From the NCBI RefSeq assembly GCF_900142645.1, contig NZ_FRBP01000009.1, positions 62,001 through 126,000 on the forward strand: 64,000 nt of DNA, in the 5' to 3' direction. The first letter of the stretch is position 1, and each line of letters starts with the position of its first letter. The notes under the pieces are model-generated. The model made no database searches. It was not told where the DNA came from and was given only the letters and a program-made list of their open reading frames with translations. Below are positions 40,518-48,805 of the stretch, piece after piece. Both the position numbers and the translations under genes were made by a program. This DNA comes from Eubacterium callanderi. GTDB lineage: Bacteria > Bacillota > Clostridia > Eubacteriales > Eubacteriaceae.

Positions 40518-41669
40518 ATGAAAGAACGAATCGACCATATGACCTACCTCCCCGGCATGGAGGACATTGGGTCTGAGCTCATGGATCAGGTGCTGTCCGC
40601 GGCGGAAGCCTTTGATTATGAAGCCTTTACCGGGGCAGACGTACGCAGGGCACTGGATAAGGCTGCGCTGAAGCCCGAGGATTTTGCGGCCCTGCTGTCA
40701 CCGGCGGCCATGCCTTATTTGGAGGAGATGGCAAAGCGCGCGCAGCTTGAGACCCGCAGGCATTTCGGCAATTCCATCAACCTGTTTACACCGCTGTATA
40801 TTGCGAACTATTGCGAGAATTACTGCATTTACTGCGGCTTTAACTGCCGCAATAAAATCCACCGCGCGCGGCTGAACGCCAAGGAAATTGAGCGGGAAAT
40901 GCAGACCATTGCAGCCACCGGCCTGGAGGAAATCCTGCTGCTGACCGGTGAGAGCCCGAAGATGTCCAATGTGGAGTACATTGGTGAGGCCTGCAAAATC
41001 GCCCGGAAGTATTTTAAGGTGGTGGGCCTGGAGGTCTATCCGATGAATACCGCGGATTACACCTATCTGCACGACTGCGGGGCGGATTTTGTCACCGTCT
41101 TTCAGGAAACCTATAACCCCGATAAATACGAGACCCTGCACCTGGCAGGCCACAAGCGAATTTTCCCATACCGGTTCAACACTCAGGAGCGGGCCATCCG
41201 CGGCGGTATCCGCGGCGTGGGCTTCGCTGCGCTTCTGGGCCTTGACGACTTCCGCAGAGACGCTTTTGCCACTGGTATGCACGCCTACCTGCTTCAGCGC
41301 AAATATCCCCATGCGGAGATTGCCTTTTCCTGCCCGCGGCTGCGTCCCATCATCAACAATGATAAGATCAACCCAAAGGATGTGCATGAGCCCCAGCTTC
41401 TGCAGATCATTACCGCTTACCGTTTGTTCATGCCCTTTGCCAGCATCACCATTTCCAGCCGGGAATGCGCGCGGTTCCGGGATAACATTATCAAAATTGC
41501 TGCGACCAAAATATCGGCCGGGGTGGATGTGGGCATCGGCGGCCATTCTGGCGATGCCCAGGGAGATGAGCAGTTCGAGATCGACGACGCCCGTACGGTG
41601 GACGAGATTTACAGCATGATCCTGTCTGAGAACCTTCAGCCGGTCATGAGCGAGTATATCTATGTTTGA
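40518..41669 (+). CDS. thiH: 2-iminoacetate synthase (radical SAM)
   Basis: A 383-residue radical SAM enzyme that cleaves tyrosine to dehydroglycine for thiazole formation. The [4Fe-4S]-SAM motif is NYCENYCIYCGF (CX3CX2C, near residue 100), followed by LLLTGESPKMSNVEY and late GGHSGDAQGDEQFEIDD. Length and the C-terminal SEYIYV match ThiH. GGAGGG precedes the ATG by 5 bases. It overlaps thiE by 8 bases. Confidence 0.97.
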   Translation: MKERIDHMTYLPGMEDIGSELMDQVLSAAEAFDYEAFTGADVRRALDKAALKPEDFAALLSPAAMPYLEEMAKRAQLETRRHFGNSINLFTPLYIANYCENYCIYCGFNCRNKIHRARLNAKEIEREMQTIAATGLEEILLLTGESPKMSNVEYIGEACKIARKYFKVVGLEVYPMNTADYTYLHDCGADFVTVFQETYNPDKYETLHLAGHKRIFPYRFNTQERAIRGGIRGVGFAALLGLDDFRRDAFATGMHAYLLQRKYPHAEIAFSCPRLRPIINNDKINPKDVHEPQLLQIITAYRLFMPFASITISSRECARFRDNIIKIAATKISAGVDVGIGGHSGDAQGDEQFEIDDARTVDEIYSMILSENLQPVMSEYIYV

Positions 41670-42267
41670 GATCATCGCTGTGACCAGCCGGGGCTGCTGC
41701 CCGGCCAGCCGTGAGTTTGCCGCTCAGGCGGCGCGGATCGCGGCCTCGGGCGTGAGCAAGGTTATCCTGCGGGAGAAGGACTTACCGCCAGCGGATTACA
41801 AAGTCCTGTCCCGGGATTTTCTGAGGGAATGTGGGGACGCTGGCGCTGAGCTCCTGCTCCACTGCTTCGCGGCAGTGGCTAAGGAGCTGAACCACCCGAA
41901 AATTCATCTCCCCCTGCCGGTTCTGGAGGCACAGCCTGGCCTCCGGCGGGATTTTAAAACCATCGGCGTGTCCGTCCACTCTCTGGAGCAGGCCAGGAGC
42001 GCGCTGCGCCTGGGCGCGGATTACCTGAGTGCTGGACATGTGTTTGCCACGGACTGTAAAAAAGGGCGGACGCCAAGAGGCCTTGGCTTTTTATCCGAAA
42101 TCTGCGGTGAGATGCCCATTCCAGTTTATGCCATCGGCGGCATTTCGGCGGAAAATATCCGAAGTGTGCAGGAGGCAGGCGCTGCCGGAGCCTGTGTGAT
42201 GTCCAGTATTATGAGGAGCGAAGCGCCGGAAGAATATGTAAAAACACTGATTCAAAAGATAAAATAA
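41662..42267 (+). CDS. thiE: Thiamine phosphate synthase / TenI-like protein
   Basis: A 201-residue ThiE/TenI-fold protein: VILREKDLPPADY, IGVSVHSLEQARSALRLGADYLSAGHVFAT, KKGRTPRGLGFL and VYAIGGISAENI. Canonical ThiE couples thiazole and pyrimidine phosphates; TenI proteins of the same fold aromatise the thiazole. Lys and Thr residues of the active loop (GRTPRGL) are kept. The gene is last in thiS-F-G-H-E and no thiC, thiD or thiM is here, so either role fits; no other thiE is in the window. Confidence 0.88.
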   Translation: MFEIIAVTSRGCCPASREFAAQAARIAASGVSKVILREKDLPPADYKVLSRDFLRECGDAGAELLLHCFAAVAKELNHPKIHLPLPVLEAQPGLRRDFKTIGVSVHSLEQARSALRLGADYLSAGHVFATDCKKGRTPRGLGFLSEICGEMPIPVYAIGGISAENIRSVQEAGAAGACVMSSIMRSEAPEEYVKTLIQKIK

Positions 42268-42274
42268 AACATTT

Positions 42275-42307
42275 AAGCCTGTCGTTTGCAAAAGCGGCAG
42301 GCTTTTT
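42275..42307 (+). terminator. Terminator of the thi operon
   Basis: AAGCCTGTCG pairs with CGGCAGGCTT (one G-U) over a 10-base loop, followed by T5. Confidence 0.88.
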
Positions 42308-42370
42308 ATCAGGACAAATCCTTCTGGAAAATGGTATAATAAGAGCAGATAAAAACAGGAGATGAAAAAT

Positions 42371-43750
42371 ATGGAAGAGGATAACGCACAGCAGCGGAAA
42401 TTTAAAAAAATGACGGAGACGCCTGTGGAGCCGCTGATCTGCCGGATGGCGGTTCCCACCATTATCAGCATGCTGATCACGTCGATTTACAATATGGCCG
42501 ATACCTTTTTTGTAGGGCGCATTGGCACCAGCGCCACAGCGGCAGTGGGCATCGTGTTTTCACTGATGGCCATTATCCAGGCCATTGGTTTTTTCTTTGG
42601 ACAGGGTTCTGGCAATTATATTTCCAGAAAACTTGGCGCCCGGGAGGTGGAGGAGGCCTCACGCATGGCGGCAACCGGGTTTTTCAGCGCGCTTTTGACC
42701 GGGGCGGCGGTCATGGTTCTGGGCTTTTGTTTTTCGGAGCCCTTCTGCAGGCTGCTGGGAGCCACAGAAACCATCATGCCCTACGCTCAGGACTACATGC
42801 GCCTGATTTTAATCGGAGCGCCTTATATGACGGCGGCGCTGGTGCTCAACAATCAGCTCAGGCTGCAGGGAAACGCCTTTTACGCCATGATCGGCCTGGT
42901 CAGCGGCGGTCTTTTGAACATTGCGCTGGACCCGCTGTTTATCTTTGGTTTCGGACTTGGTATCAGCGGCGCTGCCCTGGCGACGATTCTCAGCCAGCTC
43001 GTGAGCTTTTTCCTCCTGCTCTTGGGGTGTAACCGTGTAGCGGGCAATCTGCCCATCCGTTTCCGGCATTTTTCACCAAGCCTTGCCCGGTACCGCGCCA
43101 TCGTCAACGGCGGCCTGCCAAGCCTCTGCCGGCAGGGGCTCGCCAGTGTGGCGACCATCTGCCTGAACACTGCAGCCGGCCCCTTTGGCGACGCGGCCAT
43201 TGCGGCCATGTCCATCGTCACGCGGCTGACCCAGTTTGCCGCCTCAGCGGTATTGGGCTTCGGCCAGGGCTTTCAGCCTGTATGCGGCTTCAACTATGGG
43301 GCAAGGCGCTATGACCGTGTGCGCCGGGGTTTTTGGTTCTGTGTGGTGGTGGCCTCGGTGGTGCTGGTGGTGCTTTCCAGCCTTGGCGAGATTTTTGCCC
43401 CAGGGCTTATTTCACTCTTCAGGGCGGACGACGCACAGGTCATCGCCATCGGTGCAAAGGCTCTGCGCCTGCAGTGCATTACCTTTCCACTTCTGGGTTG
43501 GGTGACGCTGTGCAACATGCTGCTCCAGAATATCGGAAAGGTCACACAGGCCAGCATCCTCTCAGTGGCCCGCCAGGGGTTGTTTTTCCTGCCGCTGATT
43601 CTGCTTCTGCCAATGGCGCTGGGGTTGCTGGGGGTTCAGTTCTGCCAGCCCATCGCCGATGTCCTGACCTTTGCCATCGCCATTCCGCTTGTCCTGCCGA
43701 CACTGCGGTTCCTGCGCAGGGGAGAGGCGGCAGAGGCTGAAAAAAGTTAA
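42371..43750 (+). CDS. MATE family efflux transporter
   Basis: A 459-residue integral membrane protein with about 12 hydrophobic segments and MATE repeats: MAVPTIISMLITSIYNMAD near the start with the FVGRIGTSATAAVG block, and the second half starting near NGGLPSLCRQGLASVATICLN with GFGQGFQPVCGFNYGA. It exports drugs or metabolites using Na+ or H+. ATG 42371 is 9 bases after AGGAG; ATG 42362 is too close to that SD. No regulator is adjacent. Confidence 0.92.
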   Translation: MEEDNAQQRKFKKMTETPVEPLICRMAVPTIISMLITSIYNMADTFFVGRIGTSATAAVGIVFSLMAIIQAIGFFFGQGSGNYISRKLGAREVEEASRMAATGFFSALLTGAAVMVLGFCFSEPFCRLLGATETIMPYAQDYMRLILIGAPYMTAALVLNNQLRLQGNAFYAMIGLVSGGLLNIALDPLFIFGFGLGISGAALATILSQLVSFFLLLLGCNRVAGNLPIRFRHFSPSLARYRAIVNGGLPSLCRQGLASVATICLNTAAGPFGDAAIAAMSIVTRLTQFAASAVLGFGQGFQPVCGFNYGARRYDRVRRGFWFCVVVASVVLVVLSSLGEIFAPGLISLFRADDAQVIAIGAKALRLQCITFPLLGWVTLCNMLLQNIGKVTQASILSVARQGLFFLPLILLLPMALGLLGVQFCQPIADVLTFAIAIPLVLPTLRFLRRGEAAEAEKS

Positions 43751-43826
43751 GGATTTTTAATATTTTCGGGTATAACGGATTAAAATACGGTTTGTCAGAG
43801 ATCATTCACGAAAGGAAGTGAACCCC

Positions 43827-44456
43827 ATGCTTGAGAAGCTGAAAACATTGCTGCTGTCCACCGGGGACTTCAGAGAAATTGAGTTTGACGGCGAAGATTT
43901 CCGGGAACTGCTGGCCCTGAGGGGTGTTGCACAGAACCCGAAATACCACCCCGAGGGAGATGCCTTTACCCATACAATTCTGGTGATGAACCAGGCAGCC
44001 AGGCTTCGGACCCAGGCACGCAGCCCTTTTGCCTTTATGCTGGCAGCCCTCTGCCACGATTACGGAAAGGCGGTCTGTACAGTGGAGAAGGACGGGAAGA
44101 TCGTGTCCTACGGCCATGAGAAAAGAGGGCTGCCCCTGGCCCGGAGCTTCATGGATCGTTTTGGCCTGGACCGGGAGACGAGCCGGCTGGTGCTCAACCA
44201 TGTGGAGTACCACATGCGCCCAAACGGCCTGTACCTGCAATGCTCATCGGAAAAAGCGACAAGGCGGCTGTTTAAGAAGTCGTTATGCCCGGAGGATTTG
44301 CTGCTGCTGGCAAAGGCGGATTCATCGGGGCGCGGACTGGGCGGCCCGACGCGGGATTACAGCGACAATGAACAGTGGCTGGGGGAACGCCTGGAAGATT
44401 TTCGCTGCTGGCAGAGGGAGAGTGAAAGCCAGAGAGCGGACCAGCCCGTATCGTGA
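43827..44456 (+). CDS. HD-domain phosphohydrolase
   Basis: A 209-residue HD-superfamily protein: HTILVMNQAARLR, ALCHDYGKAVCT (the HD pair) and LNHVEYHMRPNGLY. It resembles the HD portion found in tRNA nucleotidyltransferases and stand-alone metal-dependent phosphohydrolases; substrate not known. The start ATG 43827 lies 9 bases after AAGGAAG; the GTG at 43818 falls in the SD. The TGA stop (44454-44456) lies inside a GTATCG palindrome that serves as its terminator. Confidence 0.85.
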   Translation: MLEKLKTLLLSTGDFREIEFDGEDFRELLALRGVAQNPKYHPEGDAFTHTILVMNQAARLRTQARSPFAFMLAALCHDYGKAVCTVEKDGKIVSYGHEKRGLPLARSFMDRFGLDRETSRLVLNHVEYHMRPNGLYLQCSSEKATRRLFKKSLCPEDLLLLAKADSSGRGLGGPTRDYSDNEQWLGERLEDFRCWQRESESQRADQPVS

Positions 44457-44473
44457 CGATACGGGCTGATTTT
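44442..44473 (+). terminator. GTATCG palindrome, copy 4
   Basis: CAGCCCGTATCGT and ACGATACGGGCTG around one G, then ATTTT. Relative to copies 1-3 two base pairs have changed on both arms. The HD gene stops within it. Confidence 0.85.
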
Positions 44474-44492
44474 GGATGGAGGCCAGCGCGCC

Positions 44493-44561
44493 AGAGCCCG
44501 CAGGACGGTTTTTTCTTCCTCAGGTAAAAGGCTTCATCACTTTAGTTTTTTGATATGCTGT
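44493..44561 (+). repeat. 69-bp dispersed repeat, copy 2
   Basis: Matches 18665-18733 at about 58 of 69 positions without gaps; 20 bases after palindrome copy 4. The remaining intergenic DNA to 44694 holds no other recognisable feature. Confidence 0.75.
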
Positions 44562-44694
44562 GAATCCGTATAAAATATGTCTGAAGGCTGCCCGGCGCGC
44601 GTTAAGAAAAAGTGCGGAAGTGTAAATTGCATCTGGTAGACTTTGAGGAGTAAGCTTTGGTAAAATATTGCTTGAGTAAGAGAGGAGGCCAATG

Positions 44695-45141
44695 ATGACT
44701 TTAGGAAACAGCTTGTACAAAGCAAGGAAGAGGACCGGTTTATCACAGGAGGAGGTTGCGGAGAAACTGGGCGTAAGCAGGCAGACGATCTCAAAATGGG
44801 AGACGAATGAGACCCTGCCCGACATACGCCAGTCTAAGCAGATGGCGCAATTGTACCATTTGTCACTGGATGAACTGATTGATTTTGACGTCGATGTCAA
44901 GGAAATCGAGGAAATGATTGAGCACGCGAACGAAGAAAAGCAGAAGAAAATGGACTGGACAAAGCTCTGGGGAAAGAAGTATCCAATTTTGACAGTCTAC
45001 AAAGAAGAGGTTGACATCAGCCAATACGCTCCAAGGCTGAGAGAAATGCTTGGTCAGTTAGAGAGCGACTATCACTACAGCGCACTGGACGCAATGCTGG
45101 TTTTAAAGGATATTCTCGCCCATATGTGGAACGACCAGTGA
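44695..45141 (+). CDS. XRE-family transcriptional regulator
   Basis: A 148-residue protein with an N-terminal Cro/C1-type helix-turn-helix (LYKARKRTGLSQEEVAEKLGVSRQTISKWE in two parts, about 6-36) and a C-terminal helical region (about 70-148) of unknown ligand. The DNA-binding domain is typical of small clostridial regulators such as those of membrane-stress or transport genes. ATG 44695 is 6 bases after GAGGAGG; ATG 44692 is also possible. It is a single-gene unit closed by palindrome copy 5, so its targets are not evident. Confidence 0.85.
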   Translation: MTLGNSLYKARKRTGLSQEEVAEKLGVSRQTISKWETNETLPDIRQSKQMAQLYHLSLDELIDFDVDVKEIEEMIEHANEEKQKKMDWTKLWGKKYPILTVYKEEVDISQYAPRLREMLGQLESDYHYSALDAMLVLKDILAHMWNDQ

Positions 45142-45183
45142 AAATAAACCTTGGATTATCACAGCAAGATGCAATGAATCTTC

Positions 45184-45220
45184 AAATCAGCCCGTATCGT
45201 GACGATACGGGCTGATTTTT
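45184..45220 (+). terminator. GTATCG palindrome, copy 5
   Basis: AAATCAGCCCGTATCGT and ACGATACGGGCTGATTT around one G, followed by TT. The core equals copy 4. Confidence 0.88.
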
Positions 45221-45318
45221 AAAGGGACGGATGGCGTAAAAATCAAATATTTTTTGCGGAAAAACCGCGTAAAATCAGGCTTTTTCAGTTTATGGCCGGA
45301 TTTCGGAATAAAAAAAGA

Positions 45319-45347
45319 TTGACAACCGTAAAAAACGGGTCTATACT
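45319..45347 (+). promoter_or_regulatory. Promoter of the FGGY kinase/Etf operon
   Basis: TTGACA (45319-45324), 17 bases, TATACT (45342-45347). The leader is about 180 bases. Confidence 0.82.
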
Positions 45348-45352
45348 TAAAG

Positions 45353-45470
45353 CCATCAAGAGTACAAAAAAATATACATTGACTCCGGCAGACTGACATA
45401 AGGGGTATGGCGTAAAAACTGCGGAGTAAAAGAGGGAGGTACCATCAAATATACAAAAAAATGTACAATT
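45353..45470 (+). promoter_or_regulatory. Paired direct repeats at the operon start (candidate operators)
   Basis: CCATCAAGAGTACAAAAAAA (45353 on, to 45381) and CCATCAAATATACAAAAAAA (45442 on, to 45470) match at 23 of 29 positions and are 89 bases apart. Each contains a TACA-N6/7-TRTACA inverted element. The first copy lies at the predicted transcription start. A related phrase, ATGGCGTAAAAA, also occurs twice (about 45230 and 45407). Confidence 0.6.
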
Positions 45471-45530
45471 AAATATCGTTGATTTATGGAGATTTGGAGA
45501 GAAAATGAACGAAATGAACTTGGGGGAAAT

Positions 45531-47015
45531 ATGAAAAATTATATTTTGGTAATTGATGAGGGGACGACTGGGGTTCGCGCGCTGATTTATGACCGCGATA
45601 TGCGTATGCTGGATTTTGTCTATGAAGCCCTGGAGCTTATCTATCCCGAACCGGACGAGGCTGAGGTGGACGCCAATGAGATTTACGACAAGACCGTGAA
45701 GGTCTGCCGGGCAGTGGTGGAAAAATGCGGTGTTGCGGCTGAGGACATTGCCGGTGTGGGCATTACGACCCAGCGTGCTTCCTGGACCATGTGGAACAAA
45801 GAGACAGGGGAGCCGCTGCACAACGCGGTGCTGTGGTTTGATAACCGGGGGCGGCATCAGAAGCAGAAATATACGGACGACCCGGTTTTCAGCGGAAGCT
45901 TCCCCGGGCTGGCTGAGGCGCTGCCGGGCTTTTACGTGCCGCTGATTCTGGATAAAATCTGTGACGACTCGCCGGAATTTGCCGAAGAGCTGAAAAAGGA
46001 GACCACCCTGTTTGGCAACATGGACACCTGGCTTATCTGGAAGCTCACAAACGGAGCAGTTCATGCCACCACAGGCAGCATGACCAGTGCGGGCATGATC
46101 TATGACAATGAGCACTGCTGCTACAATCTGCCCTTTGTCGGCTATTTTGGGTTCCGTGAGGAGATGCTGCCAGAGGTATGCGAGGAAACCGGCTTCTTTG
46201 GCAATATGAGCGCGGATATCCTGGGAGTGGAGATCCCCATCTGCGGAGCCTTTGCCGACCAGCAGTCTGCCATGTTCAGCCAGGGGTGCCTGAGCCCTAA
46301 CACCATCAAGTGCACCATGGGTACCGGAACCTTTGTGGACATCAACGTGGGCAGCGAGATTAAGACTGTGCCGGGACTGAGCAGCATGATCAGCTGGAAT
46401 ATGGGCGGCGAGCGGCTCTATCTGCTGGAAGGGCAGTCCTCAACAGCGGGAACCTGCCTGGAATGGGCAAAAAACAAGTTGAAATTCTTTGATGATTTTT
46501 CAGAGATGGACGATCTGGCCGAGTCCGTGGACGACAGCGGCGGTGTCTATTTCATTCCCGCCCTGGCTGGCATGGCCTTTGCGCCTTACAATGACGAGAC
46601 CGCCAAGGGCGCCTTTATGGGCATCGGGCCCGGCGCTGACAGGCAGCACTTTGTGCGGGCCATGCTGGAGGGCATCGCTTTTGCGGGTGTGCTGTTTATG
46701 GAGGAGGCTGCCAAAATGGGCGTGGGTATTGACGAGATCAAGGTGTCCGGCGGCGTGACCAAGAGCCGCTCTGTGCTCCAGACCATGGCGGATGTTACCG
46801 GGGCCAGGGTTATAAGGCCCAAATCGGTGGAAGCCACCGCTCTGGGGGCAGCTGAAGCCGCAGCCATCCAGCTGGGATGGATGAAGCCAGCGGACGTAGA
46901 AAAATATTTGGAAATTGAACAGGTCGTCGTACCTGGAGAAAACAGTGAAAAGCTGCAGGAGACTTATCAGAACTGGAAAAAGGTTGTGGAGCGGACCTTG
47001 AACTGGGATTGCTGA
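45531..47015 (+). CDS. FGGY-family carbohydrate kinase, glycerol kinase-like
   Basis: A 494-residue kinase related to GlpK: ATP-site VIDEGTTGVRALIYDRD, VGITTQRASWTMWNKETGEP, NAVLWFDNRG, AFADQQSAMFSQGCLSP, GTGTFVDINVG and SGGVTKSRSVLQTMADV. It differs from the window's glpK (7637) at positions around the substrate loop (WFDNRGRHQ in place of WQDRRT), so the substrate may be glycerol or another polyol. ATG 45531 follows GGGGGA; an upstream ATG at 45486 has no ribosome site. First gene of a nine-gene operon rich in flavoproteins; the next gene starts 26 bases on. Confidence 0.85.
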   Translation: MKNYILVIDEGTTGVRALIYDRDMRMLDFVYEALELIYPEPDEAEVDANEIYDKTVKVCRAVVEKCGVAAEDIAGVGITTQRASWTMWNKETGEPLHNAVLWFDNRGRHQKQKYTDDPVFSGSFPGLAEALPGFYVPLILDKICDDSPEFAEELKKETTLFGNMDTWLIWKLTNGAVHATTGSMTSAGMIYDNEHCCYNLPFVGYFGFREEMLPEVCEETGFFGNMSADILGVEIPICGAFADQQSAMFSQGCLSPNTIKCTMGTGTFVDINVGSEIKTVPGLSSMISWNMGGERLYLLEGQSSTAGTCLEWAKNKLKFFDDFSEMDDLAESVDDSGGVYFIPALAGMAFAPYNDETAKGAFMGIGPGADRQHFVRAMLEGIAFAGVLFMEEAAKMGVGIDEIKVSGGVTKSRSVLQTMADVTGARVIRPKSVEATALGAAEAAAIQLGWMKPADVEKYLEIEQVVVPGENSEKLQETYQNWKKVVERTLNWDC

Positions 47016-47041
47016 CACACCGCAGATGAAAGGAAGACAAA

Positions 47042-48805
47042 ATGCAGGAGACAATCGAACAAGAAGTGAAGAAAGCCTTTCCGGGTATCCCAGTGTCCCT
47101 GTCGGTGGACGCGCGTAAAATCGTCACCGTCACAGGCGAGTGTGACACCTGGGACCAGGTGGTGGACATCGGGCATTTGATCGCAAAGCAGGAGGGTGTC
47201 CGGAATGTGGTAAATGAGCTGAGCGTTAAGGGCATGGCGGTTCCGAAAAAGGACTATACCGCCTGCCGTGAGCAGGGTGAAGCCATCGGCGTTATTGACG
47301 ATGTAGATGTGCTGATCATCGGCGCGGGCATCAGCGGCTGCGGCATTGCCAGGGAGCTTTCCAAGTATCAGCTGAGTATACTGGTGGCCGAAATGTCTGA
47401 CGATGTGGCCACAGGCGCGACAAAGGCCAACAACGGCAATATCCATCCCGGACACGCGGCCAAGCCGGGCACCTTGAAGGCCAGGCTGAACGTGAAGGGG
47501 AACCGGATGTATACGAGGTGGGCAGAGGAGCTGGGCTTTGAGCTCCAGCGCTGCGGCTCCATGGGGGTCATCACCGAGGAAGCTCTGAGGCCGGCCTTGA
47601 AGGCCGCTTACGATGTGGCGGTGCTCAACGGCGTGGACGGCGTGGAGCTGGTGGACGGCGCCCGTGCCCTCGAAATTGAGCCCAGGCTGGCGGATGCCGG
47701 TGTGACCAATCCCCTTGAGGCGATCTGGCTGCCGAGCATGGGGCTGGTGGAGCCCTACGAGGTGGCGGTCGCCCTGGCCGAGAACGCTGCGGATAACGGC
47801 GTGCGGTTCCTCTTTAACTGTACCGTGGCCGATATTCTTACCGAAAACGGCGAGGTTAAAGGGGTAGTGAGCTCCAGGGGCATTATCCGCGCGCGGTACG
47901 TGATCAACTGTGCCGGAGTCTACGCGGACGAGATGTCTGCCATGGCCGGGGATAAATCCTATACCATCCACCCCAGAAAGGGCACCATCGCCATTCTGGA
48001 CAAAAACAAGACGCCCGAGTTTGACGTGATCACAGAGATCACGACCCTGGAGCGCATCCACCGCGAGAAAAACGCGGAATCCAAGGGCGGCGGCATGTGC
48101 CGGACGCCGGAGTGGAATATCCTGCTGGGGCCCTCGGCCACCGAGACCCCAGACAAGGAGGACAATGCCACCACCGAAGCGGACCTGCGCTACGCCATGG
48201 GCATCAATCAGAACGAGCGCGCGGGCTACGGCGATATTATCCGGATTTTCGCAGGCACCCGTCCGGCAGATTATAAGGAAGATTTCGTCATTGAAATGTC
48301 CGACGTGACCCACGGCTTCATCAATGTGGGAGCCATCCAGTCACCGGGGCTGGCCTCAGCTCCGGCCATCGCGGAGCTGGTGGAAAATATCCTCCTTGAG
48401 GATATGGCCGCCTGCAAAAGCCCGGCGCAGAAAAACCAAAGCTATAATCCCATTCATAAAAAGCGCCGGAACTTCCGCCATCTGAGCCGTGAGGAACAGG
48501 ACGCCCTGATCGGGCAGGACCCGCGCTATGGCCGGATTATCTGCCGCTGCGAATCCATCACCGAGGGCGAGATTCTGGACGCCATCCACTCGCCGGTCAT
48601 TCCTCAGTCCATTGACGCCATCAAGCGCAGGACCCGGGCGGGAATGGGCCGGTGCCAGGGCGGCTTCTGCCAGCCAAGGGTATTGGAAATATTAGCCAGA
48701 GAGCTGGGCCGCGAATGGACTGAGATCAATCTGAGAAATGAGGGGACCAATATTCTCATTGACACAAGCCGTCCCGCCGCGCAGAAAGAGGGTGAAGCAT
48801 TATGA
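47042..48805 (+). CDS. GlpA-like FAD dehydrogenase with N-terminal BON-like and C-terminal BFD [2Fe-2S] domains
   Basis: A 587-residue protein in three parts. Residues 1-66 resemble a BON domain (VSLSVDARKIVTVTGECDTW ... EGVRNVVNELSVKG). Residues about 88-440 are a DAO/GlpA-type FAD oxidoreductase with VLIIGAGISGCGIARELS (94-100 in the loop). The C-terminus has a BFD-like [2Fe-2S] domain, ligands in ICRCESITEGE (about 500) and GRCQGGFCQP (about 540). The likely reaction is oxidation of sn-glycerol 3-phosphate or a similar polyol phosphate made by the preceding kinase. The N-terminal domain is not usual in GlpA. It overlaps the next gene by 4 bases. Confidence 0.87.
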   Translation: MQETIEQEVKKAFPGIPVSLSVDARKIVTVTGECDTWDQVVDIGHLIAKQEGVRNVVNELSVKGMAVPKKDYTACREQGEAIGVIDDVDVLIIGAGISGCGIARELSKYQLSILVAEMSDDVATGATKANNGNIHPGHAAKPGTLKARLNVKGNRMYTRWAEELGFELQRCGSMGVITEEALRPALKAAYDVAVLNGVDGVELVDGARALEIEPRLADAGVTNPLEAIWLPSMGLVEPYEVAVALAENAADNGVRFLFNCTVADILTENGEVKGVVSSRGIIRARYVINCAGVYADEMSAMAGDKSYTIHPRKGTIAILDKNKTPEFDVITEITTLERIHREKNAESKGGGMCRTPEWNILLGPSATETPDKEDNATTEADLRYAMGINQNERAGYGDIIRIFAGTRPADYKEDFVIEMSDVTHGFINVGAIQSPGLASAPAIAELVENILLEDMAACKSPAQKNQSYNPIHKKRRNFRHLSREEQDALIGQDPRYGRIICRCESITEGEILDAIHSPVIPQSIDAIKRRTRAGMGRCQGGFCQPRVLEILARELGREWTEINLRNEGTNILIDTSRPAAQKEGEAL

